Made by a program: the position numbers and the translations under genes. Source: a virus. Taken from it: a DNA stretch of 64,000 bases. Below are positions 45,638 through 51,121 of the stretch, piece by piece. The notes under the pieces are model-generated. The model was given only the letters and a program-made list of their open reading frames with translations, did no database searches and had not been told where the DNA came from. Position 1 is the first letter of the stretch. Every line of letters begins with the position of its first letter. Location of the stretch: positions 1 through 64,000 of IMG/VR virus record IMGVR_UViG_3300013005_000001. One strand, written 5' to 3'.

Positions 45638-45871
45638 ATGGAACCAACTATCACCGTTGCCTTAATTGCTGCCGTAGGCGCTATTTTAGCTTCTCTAGTG
45701 CAGAGGGGTAGAAAAGAAAACAAGGACGACCACAATGTGGTAGCTAACTTGCTTGTAAATGTAAAAGATGATATCATTCATTTACATCAAAAACTAGATC
45801 ACTTAGATGATCAAGTTGATAAGGTCGACGATAAGATTGATGTACATCTTAAATCTCATCGTGGAAAATAA
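45638..45871 (+). CDS. Membrane-anchored coiled-coil protein
   Basis: A 77-residue protein: one N-terminal membrane span (ITVALIAAVGAILASLV) then a heptad helix (HLHQKLDHLDDQVDKVDDKI). This plan occurs in phage holin-like or spanin-like proteins and in DUF2746-type proteins of actinophages. The exact role is not settled by sequence. Confidence 0.6.
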   Translation: MEPTITVALIAAVGAILASLVQRGRKENKDDHNVVANLLVNVKDDIIHLHQKLDHLDDQVDKVDDKIDVHLKSHRGK

Positions 45872-45900
45872 TACTAGTATTAAATCAAGGAGAAAATAAA

Positions 45901-46131
45901 ATGGCAATGAAGAAAGCCTCAAAGAAAATGTCAAAAGGCGGAAGCGTTTCTGCTCCAGAGCCAAGCGTAAGCACGGGTCAGGCAAAGCAGGGCGTTCGCC
46001 CAATCAAAGACACTAAGGGTAAGAACATCGAGAAAAAAGGTACTTCGGCTCCTAAGCCAACAGTAAGTACTGGTCAGATGAAAGTCGCTAAGCGTCCAAT
46101 CAAGGACTCTAAGGGCAAAGTAATAGGCTAA
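45901..46131 (+). CDS. Small basic protein with an internal duplication
   Basis: A 76-residue protein with AAGGAG before ATG. Two copies of a roughly 25-residue unit follow each other: SAPEPSVSTGQAKQGVRPIK and SAPKPTVSTGQMKVAKRPIK, each ending D(T/S)KGK. The N-terminus (MAMKKASKKM) resembles that of the gene at 46606. Probably unstructured and nucleic-acid- or virion-associated; function unknown. Confidence 0.58.
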   Translation: MAMKKASKKMSKGGSVSAPEPSVSTGQAKQGVRPIKDTKGKNIEKKGTSAPKPTVSTGQMKVAKRPIKDSKGKVIG

Positions 46132-46229
46132 TAATACATAAATCATAATATTTGGTTTACGTTAGAAATTTATATGGAGGTGGTACTATATGTGTATTAC
46201 CTCCATATATCTTTATAAGAGGAGTGCAA

Positions 46230-46424
46230 ATGGCATCAAAAAAGAATTGGATCCAGGGAGCGATTAAACGACCAGGAGCCTTTACTGCTAAAGCTAAAAA
46301 AGCTGGCAAATCAGTTGCAGGAATGGCAGCAGCTGTTTCAAAGAATCCAAGCAAATATAGTCCAAGAACTGTTAAGCAAGCAAATCTTGCTAAGACACTT
46401 AGAAAAATAAATAAAGGAAAATAA
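46230..46424 (+). CDS. Small basic protein (KNWIQGAIKRPGA type)
   Basis: A 64-residue protein; ATG 46230 has AGAGGAG upstream. It opens with KKNWIQGAIKRPGAFTAKAK, a pattern I associate with small proteins of aquatic phages, then a basic helix ending KINKGK. The 98-base stretch before it holds GGAGGT and an inverted copy near 46175-46205 but no clear gene. Confidence 0.6.
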   Translation: MASKKNWIQGAIKRPGAFTAKAKKAGKSVAGMAAAVSKNPSKYSPRTVKQANLAKTLRKINKGK

Positions 46425-46425
46425 A

Positions 46426-46596
46426 ATGGCTGCAAAGAAACCAAAATCCTCTGTCTATAACAACGCTAACAAAGTTTTGAATGATGAGATAGATGGATCA
46501 AAGAATGCTCCAAAAGCAAAAAAGTATGGACGTGAGGCATCAAGTGCTAAAACGTTTAGCTCAAAAATTAAAACAACAAACAAAAAGAAAAAGTAG
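46426..46596 (+). CDS. Tiny basic protein
   Basis: 56 residues, ATG 46426 to TAG 46596, directly after the previous gene (ATAAAATGG). Lys/Ser/Asn-rich with a KIKTTNKKKK end. Member of the small basic cluster; function unknown. Confidence 0.52.
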   Translation: MAAKKPKSSVYNNANKVLNDEIDGSKNAPKAKKYGREASSAKTFSSKIKTTNKKKK

Positions 46597-46605
46597 GATA
46601 ATATT

Positions 46606-46758
46606 ATGGCAATGAAAAAAGCTTCCGCAAAAAAAATGATGGCTAAACCAGCTGCTAAACCAGCAGCTAAAATGAGTGGCATGACTGCAGCACAGAAGCA
46701 GTTGCCACCTTTCATCCAAAAAGCTATTGCAGCTAAAAAAGCAGCAAAGAAAAAATAA
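46606..46758 (+). CDS. Tiny Lys/Ala-rich protein
   Basis: 50 residues, ATG 46606 to TAA 46758. Start MAMKKASAKKMMAKPAAKPA, a short amphipathic middle (AQKQLPPFIQKAIAA) and a KKK end. The start resembles the gene at 45901, suggesting duplication within the cluster. Confidence 0.52.
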   Translation: MAMKKASAKKMMAKPAAKPAAKMSGMTAAQKQLPPFIQKAIAAKKAAKKK

Positions 46759-46776
46759 CTTTTAAGGAGATAAGAT

Positions 46777-46992
46777 ATGGGATTATTTGGTGGACTGTCA
46801 GGTTTTTCCTCATTTGGAATGAGCTATGACGAAATAGAAGCTCAAAGAGTAGCAGCCCAAAAGATGGGTAGATCTTCTGGGGCTCAAGCAGGAGTTGCTA
46901 GAGTCGGTAAAACAGTTGGTAGATCTTCTGGGGGCGCAAAATTCTTTGGACAGGTAATGAAAGCTTTCAAGTCAATGGGACCGATGGGCTGA
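46777..46992 (+). CDS. Small Gly/Ser-rich protein
   Basis: 71 residues with AAGGAGA before ATG 46777. It has a Gly/Phe-rich N-terminus (GLFGGLSGFSSFG) and two GRSSG motifs 22 residues apart. Unlike its neighbours it is only mildly basic. It may be a minor virion protein; unknown. Confidence 0.55.
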   Translation: MGLFGGLSGFSSFGMSYDEIEAQRVAAQKMGRSSGAQAGVARVGKTVGRSSGGAKFFGQVMKAFKSMGPMG

Positions 46993-46993
46993 T

Positions 46994-47260
46994 ATGGCTA
47001 AGTCTCCAACGTGGCAAAGGAAAGCAGGAAAAAATCCTAAGGGTGGCTTGAATGCAAAAGGTCGAGCATCCTACAATAAAGCTACTGGTGGAAACCTTAA
47101 GCCACCAGTGTCAGCAAAGCAAGCAGCCTCTAGTCCTAAGGCAGCAGCACGACGTAAGTCGTTCTGTGCAAGGATGAGCGGTATGCCAGGTCCTGCAAAA
47201 AAACCTAATGGTAAACCAACCCGCAAAACATTGGCACTAAGAAAATGGGATTGCAAATAA
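46994..47260 (+). CDS. DUF6321-like small basic protein
   Basis: 88 residues, starting one base after the previous stop. The sequence pattern SPTWQRKAGKNPKGGLNAKG, RASYNKATGGNLKPPV, RRKSFCARMSGM and the RKWDCK end matches a small protein widespread in aquatic phages. Its function is not established; it is frequently near structural genes. Confidence 0.68.
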   Translation: MAKSPTWQRKAGKNPKGGLNAKGRASYNKATGGNLKPPVSAKQAASSPKAAARRKSFCARMSGMPGPAKKPNGKPTRKTLALRKWDCK

Positions 47261-47261
47261 C

Positions 47262-47441
47262 ATGGCTAAAGTAAATAAACCAACAAAGGCAGCTTTGTGG
47301 TCTTCGGCAAAATCACAAGCTAAATCTAAGTTTGATGTGTACCCTTCAGCCTATGCTAATGCGTGGGCTGCAAAGAAGTATAAGTCAATGGGTGGAACTT
47401 GGAAAACTGTTTCTGCTAAAAAAGCTGCAAAGAAAAAGTAG
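47262..47441 (+). CDS. Tiny basic protein
   Basis: 59 residues, ATG 47262 to TAG 47441. The core KFDVYPSAYANAWAAKKYKS followed by MGGTWKT is typical of small phage proteins found with the previous one; the end is Lys/Ala-rich. Function unknown. Confidence 0.58.
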   Translation: MAKVNKPTKAALWSSAKSQAKSKFDVYPSAYANAWAAKKYKSMGGTWKTVSAKKAAKKK

Positions 47442-47449
47442 TTTAAACA

Positions 47450-47563
47450 ATGGCGTGCTGGAAGGGTTATTCTGCTAAGGGCATGAAGGTAAAGGGTGGA
47501 AAACTAGTTCCTAACTGCACACCTGCCAAGAAATCTAAGCAGTCAAAGAGTGGGAAAAAGTAA
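47450..47563 (+). CDS. Tiny basic protein with two cysteines
   Basis: 37 residues, ATG 47450 to TAA 47563 (MACWKGYSAKGMKVKGGKLV, then PNCTPAKK). The CWKGY and NC motifs recur in small proteins of aquatic phages and may bind metal or DNA. The next ATG follows immediately, supporting it as a real gene. Confidence 0.52.
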   Translation: MACWKGYSAKGMKVKGGKLVPNCTPAKKSKQSKSGKK

Positions 47564-47564
47564 T

Positions 47565-47846
47565 ATGCCAGGCCCTAAAGGTGTTGGATTAACTAAATGG
47601 TTTGACCAGAAGTGGGTCAACATAGGCGCTCCCAAAAAGGGTGGTAAGCTTCAACCATGTGGAACATCTGGTGCTGGTGGATCTGGGTATGCAAAATGTG
47701 TACCTGCTGCTAAGGCAGCATCTATGAGTGCTTCTCAAAAAAAGAGTGCAGTAACCAGAAAAAGAAAATCCGGTACACCAGAAAAGGGAACCAAAGGTCA
47801 ACCTCCTAAAAATGTTTCTACCTTTGTTAAAAAGAAAAACAAATAA
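47565..47846 (+). CDS. DUF5872-like small basic protein
   Basis: 93 residues from ATG 47565 (preferred over an upstream ATG because it follows the previous stop). The pattern GVGLTKWFDQKWVNIGAPKK, LQPCGTSGAG, YAKCVPAAKAASM and KKSAVTRKRKSG is a recognisable small phage protein. Function unknown; basic and likely nucleic-acid-binding. Confidence 0.65.
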   Translation: MPGPKGVGLTKWFDQKWVNIGAPKKGGKLQPCGTSGAGGSGYAKCVPAAKAASMSASQKKSAVTRKRKSGTPEKGTKGQPPKNVSTFVKKKNK

Positions 47847-47847
47847 A

Positions 47848-48060
47848 ATGGATAACGAAGAATCCTTTAGTGGTTTCATGCCTATGATAGAGCAGATAAA
47901 CTTAACTAAAGAGACATCAATGCTAAGCACTGAGGGTGATCTCACTCATGCTCATACCTTTACCATTAAAACGAGAGATGGTAATGTAAACGTATTCAGT
48001 ATCATGAATGCAGATCTTATGAGATTGTTTTTTTTAATCAATAAAATCATAATAGAATAG
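47848..48060 (+). CDS. Small protein ending the basic-protein cluster
   Basis: 70 residues from ATG 47848, one base after the previous stop. Not basic: mixed beta (THAHTFTIKTRDGNVNVFSI) with a hydrophobic C-terminal helix (DLMRLFFLINKIIIE). It ends the cluster. No family recognised. Confidence 0.55.
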   Translation: MDNEESFSGFMPMIEQINLTKETSMLSTEGDLTHAHTFTIKTRDGNVNVFSIMNADLMRLFFLINKIIIE

Positions 48061-48133
48061 CAATCGAAATGCGCACTACCTTTTTTTTATTAGTATGTTT
48101 AATGTACCTGTCCTTTCTTTGGAAAAGATAATC

Positions 48134-48142
48134 TGATATAAT
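48134..48142 (+). promoter_or_regulatory. Extended -10 promoter, leaderless start
   Basis: TGATATAAT ends exactly six bases before ATG 48149, so transcription should begin at or next to the A of the start codon. No ribosome site exists in between. Confidence 0.6.
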
Positions 48143-48148
48143 ATATCC

Positions 48149-48385
48149 ATGAGCGAACAAACATGGACATGGTTTTTATTTATCATGGAACTAATAGGTA
48201 TTTCTGGCAGTTATATGGTTGGAAATAAAAAATGGCAAGGGCACTTAATAGTTGCCCTGCATTCTTTTCCCTGGTTTATCTACGCAATCATGTTCAATAA
48301 GCCTGGGTTTATTGCTATGTGGATGCTGTGGCAGTGGGTCCACTGGAGAAATATGTGGAAGTGGAAAAAAGAAAATGTTGAATAG
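48149..48385 (+). CDS. Small membrane protein, probable leaderless gene
   Basis: 78 residues with three hydrophobic stretches (WTWFLFIMELIGISGSYMV, LIVALHSFPWFIYAIMF, GFIAMWMLWQWVHW), very rich in Trp and Met. Predicted to span the membrane three times. It overlaps the following glycosyltransferase by 11 bases. PnuC-like or holin-like roles are both conceivable; none is shown. Confidence 0.6.
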   Translation: MSEQTWTWFLFIMELIGISGSYMVGNKKWQGHLIVALHSFPWFIYAIMFNKPGFIAMWMLWQWVHWRNMWKWKKENVE

Positions 48386-49043
48386 AAAAATCTATTGCTT
48401 CTGGGTTGGGCACAACAATCAAGAAATGAATGAAAATAGAAAAGCTGGATTAGCTAGCTTGTTTGTAAATTCAAAAGTAGAAGTTGTTTTGGTTGACAAC
48501 GATAATCTTCATTCGTATATTTTAGATGACCACCCACTTCACGAAGGCTTTCAGTATCTTTCAGACGTACACAAGGCAGACTACCTAAGAACGTACTTTA
48601 TGCACCATCATGGTGGGGGCTATAGCGACATAAAGCCTTGCTCCTGGGACTGGAATCCATACTTTGATGCCTTAGAAAATAGTTTGGCCTATGGGATTGG
48701 TGCACCTGAAGATGAAGGTGAGCTTAGCGTAACACCGAATCAGAGACCATGGCTAGGTCAACACTGGGACAAGCTAATGACCAATGATCTATATATCTTT
48801 AAACCTTATACAGCTTTTACAGCAAGATGGTATAGCACATTATTGTCAATAATGGATTTTAAATTAGAAAAATTAAAAATGCATCCCGCTAAAAGCTCAA
48901 GAGAAGCTGCAGATACTTTTGTAACTGAGTACCCAATCCAATGGGGCGAGATATTACTAGAAGTGTTTCACCCTTTATGCTATCGTTATACAGATAGATT
49001 AATCAAAACTATGCCCTATCCCGTAACAGTAAACTATAGGTAA
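48375..49043 (+). CDS. GT32-like sugar transferase
   Basis: A 222-residue protein from ATG 48375. IYCFWVGHNNQEM start, SDVHKADYLRTYFMHHHGG and GGGYSDIKP (about residues 80-88; the DxD-like acidic motif) match glycosyltransferases with the Gly_transf_sug DXD domain (Och1/capsule type). The later YIFKPYTAFTARW fits the acceptor side. Likely transfers sugar to a glycan or virion component. Confidence 0.8.
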   Translation: MLNRKIYCFWVGHNNQEMNENRKAGLASLFVNSKVEVVLVDNDNLHSYILDDHPLHEGFQYLSDVHKADYLRTYFMHHHGGGYSDIKPCSWDWNPYFDALENSLAYGIGAPEDEGELSVTPNQRPWLGQHWDKLMTNDLYIFKPYTAFTARWYSTLLSIMDFKLEKLKMHPAKSSREAADTFVTEYPIQWGEILLEVFHPLCYRYTDRLIKTMPYPVTVNYR

Positions 49044-49046
49044 AAA

Positions 49047-49748
49047 ATGATCGACGATTGGTTTGGCAATACTGTAATATGTACCGCAGTCACTGGTGGA
49101 TATGACTATTCTACTACTCAAGTAGTAACTCCTGGAGTAGATTATATTTACTTTACAGATGGACAATCAATTTTTGACATATCAGATCCATGGACTGTAC
49201 ATATGCTTCCGGATAGTGATTCACACCTAGATAGTAGAAGAAGGTCAAAGAGACCTAAGCTTAATCCACACTCAATAGAAGTATTAAATAAATATAAATA
49301 CTTAATATGGATTGATGGAGAAATTTGTATAAGTAATCCAAACTTTGTTCCTGAAATATTATCTTATATGAAAAATGGATTTGTAGCATCTCCTCACCCA
49401 GACGCCTTAGGAAATCCTGGAAGATATTGTGCTTATGGAGAAGCAACTATTAGACCACCAAAGTACGCCAATGAACCACTGGATGCACAGTGTGATTTCT
49501 ATAGATCAGAAGGATTTCCAGAAGACTATGGACTCTATGCCTGTGGAGTTTCCGCTAGAGACATGACTAATCCAAAAGTCAAAGAGCTTGGCGAACTTTG
49601 GCATCAGCAAAATCTAGAGTGGTCTTACCAGGATCAAGTAAGCTTTCCATATTGTTTATGGAAAGTTGGTTTTAATCCAGACGTACTTCCTAACAGCCTA
49701 TATGATATGGGTTGGCTTTGGTTAAACATACATACGAGAGAAGAGTAA
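49047..49748 (+). CDS. TOD1/DUF616-like glycosyltransferase
   Basis: A 233-residue protein. VICTAVTGGYDYS, KRPKLNPHSIEVL, YLIWIDGEICISNP, ASPHPD, CAYGEATI, and SYQDQVSFPYCLWK follow the TOD1/MUCI70 (DUF616) pattern, with WIDG as likely sugar-nucleotide motif. Such proteins are bacterial or plant glycosyltransferases acting on surface polymers. Adjacent to the GT32-like and methyltransferase-like genes. Confidence 0.75.
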   Translation: MIDDWFGNTVICTAVTGGYDYSTTQVVTPGVDYIYFTDGQSIFDISDPWTVHMLPDSDSHLDSRRRSKRPKLNPHSIEVLNKYKYLIWIDGEICISNPNFVPEILSYMKNGFVASPHPDALGNPGRYCAYGEATIRPPKYANEPLDAQCDFYRSEGFPEDYGLYACGVSARDMTNPKVKELGELWHQQNLEWSYQDQVSFPYCLWKVGFNPDVLPNSLYDMGWLWLNIHTREE

Positions 49749-49750
49749 AA

Positions 49751-50293
49751 ATGAAAGAATTAAAATTTAACCTTGGAGGAATAGGTAAAGGTGGGCAAGA
49801 GTATAAGACCGTCAACCTAGCTGAGATATGCGACATCGATGCCAACATAATGGATCTTGATTCATTTTGTAAAGATGGAACAGTAGATGAGTTCTACTTG
49901 TCTCACACCCTTGAGCACATTTCTATTTTAGAATACAAAAAGTTTCTTCTTCATATGAAGCAGAAGTTAAAAGATGGCGGAACGATTAAGATTATTCAAA
50001 CAGACATAGGTCGACTCATAAAGATGTGGACAGATGGACAGATAACCTTTAGAACTATGCGAGCCCCAATATTTACTCCAGCTACACGCTGTGATTCGAA
50101 CATACTTCAGCAACACCAAAGCATGTGGTCTCAAGAAGAATTGATTAAGGATTTTAACGCTATTGGCATGAAGGCTGAGGGTTTTGATGCAGGATACTGG
50201 CAGTATGATGTAGAAGACGACATTGTTCCTCAAGACACCAAAAAAGATTTTGGCAAGGACATACCAAACCTTGGCGTAATTGCTACTAAGTAG
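49751..50293 (+). CDS. Methyltransferase-like (type 11 fold) protein
   Basis: A 180-residue protein from ATG 49751. The DEFYLSHTLEHISILEYKKF segment with the SHxLEH motif and the following LKDGGTIKIIQTDIGRL are typical of SAM-dependent type 11 methyltransferases, though the glycine-rich SAM loop (LGGIGKGG) is short and unusual. It probably belongs with the two glycosyltransferases upstream in a glycan-modifying unit. Confidence 0.6.
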   Translation: MKELKFNLGGIGKGGQEYKTVNLAEICDIDANIMDLDSFCKDGTVDEFYLSHTLEHISILEYKKFLLHMKQKLKDGGTIKIIQTDIGRLIKMWTDGQITFRTMRAPIFTPATRCDSNILQQHQSMWSQEELIKDFNAIGMKAEGFDAGYWQYDVEDDIVPQDTKKDFGKDIPNLGVIATK

Positions 50294-50334
50294 CTTACTA
50301 TTATAATATACTTAAGACTAAAAGGAGAAACAAA

Positions 50335-50865
50335 ATGCCAAGAAAATATACAGGAAACTCAGATGGTGATGGCAAGGGCGCAAAGCCTGGCACTCAGAAA
50401 CTAATTGAACTATGCGGAAAGCGTTGGAAGTTCACCAATCTTGGAGCTTACTCAAATCGTTTGATGCGTAACTCCAACACCGCTGGTAAAAAACTAGGCG
50501 ATCCTGGAATGGAAAAGTGGCTATCAGTTCATGCAACAGGTCGTGCATGTGACGTTGGCTATACAGATCGTAAAGCTGCAGTTGAAGCTTGGGATTGGTT
50601 TCTCAAGTATTCAAAAGAGCTTGGCATTGAAGAGATCCATGACTACGCTTTTGATGCTGATAAGGCAGACAAAAACGTTGGCTATGGTCGTGGCTACCGC
50701 TGCTCTCGTGGTGAAGGCTTAAAGGGTGTAAAGAATTACGATGCTAAAGACAACGCAGGTTCGTTTGGTGGCAAATGGCTTCACTTTGAATTATCTCCAG
50801 AAATGGCTAATGACGCCGCAAAGTTTGAAGCAGCATGGAGAGCATTGCCAAAGCCAGGCGCATGA
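50335..50865 (+). CDS. Peptidase M15-like endolysin
   Basis: A 176-residue protein with AAAGGAGA before ATG. The H-x(n)-D … H signature of D-Ala-D-Ala-type peptidases is visible: VHATGRACDVGY (about residues 64-75) and WLHFELSP (about 148-155). No signal peptide is seen, so it would need a holin. It uses CGT/CGC for Arg more than most genes. It opens the lysis region. Confidence 0.82.
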   Translation: MPRKYTGNSDGDGKGAKPGTQKLIELCGKRWKFTNLGAYSNRLMRNSNTAGKKLGDPGMEKWLSVHATGRACDVGYTDRKAAVEAWDWFLKYSKELGIEEIHDYAFDADKADKNVGYGRGYRCSRGEGLKGVKNYDAKDNAGSFGGKWLHFELSPEMANDAAKFEAAWRALPKPGA

Positions 50866-50981
50866 TAAAACACGCAATAGTCATACTAATATTTTTATCA
50901 ATGTTTGCAATGCCTGCGGCTTTGATAGCAATAATTGTAGACACAATAAAAGAATCAGAACCTGACTTTGACATTGATTAG
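50862..50981 (+). CDS. Small membrane protein in lysis region
   Basis: 39 residues, starting in an overlap with the endolysin stop (GCATGATAA). One strong membrane span (HAIVILIFLSMFAMPAALIA) with an acidic C-terminus (ESEPDFDID). A small holin or lysis regulator is a fair guess from context. Confidence 0.58.
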   Translation: MIKHAIVILIFLSMFAMPAALIAIIVDTIKESEPDFDID

Positions 50982-50983
50982 TA

Positions 50984-51058
50984 TGATACAATAGCCTTCT
51001 TGCAACGGAGGCCGGTGCGAAGCCCCAGTAGATTAATTTCTGCTGGGGCTTTTCCCTT
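50984..51058 (+). ncRNA. Possible short RNA ending in a terminator
   Basis: An extended -10 (TGATACAAT, 50984-50992) is followed by a GC-rich stretch (GGAGGCCGGTGCGAAG) and then a 12-base stem (AGCCCCAGTAGA / TCTGCTGGGGCT, one G-U pair, loop TTAATT) with a T-rich end. A transcript from near 51000 would be about 55 nucleotides. It could equally be only a terminator for the lysis genes. Confidence 0.42.
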
Positions 51059-51080
51059 TTGGCCGCCGCAAAAAGGTTAA

Positions 51081-51118
51081 TCAGCCCTTACTATTAATAT
51101 TGAACATCGGAGGGCTGA
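51081..51118 (+). promoter_or_regulatory. Hairpin hiding the Shine-Dalgarno of the 927-residue gene
   Basis: TCAGCCCT (51081-51088) pairs with AGGGCTGA (51111-51118); the second arm overlaps the ribosome site GGAGGG just before ATG 51122. Folding would block translation, so expression may depend on a trigger or on ribosomes from upstream. Confidence 0.5.
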
Positions 51119-51121
51119 CTG

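Noticed and set aside
50968-50973. TTGACA as a -35 box for the short-RNA promoter
   Set aside because: It is in the coding end of the small membrane gene and only 13 bases from the -10-like box, too short a spacing.
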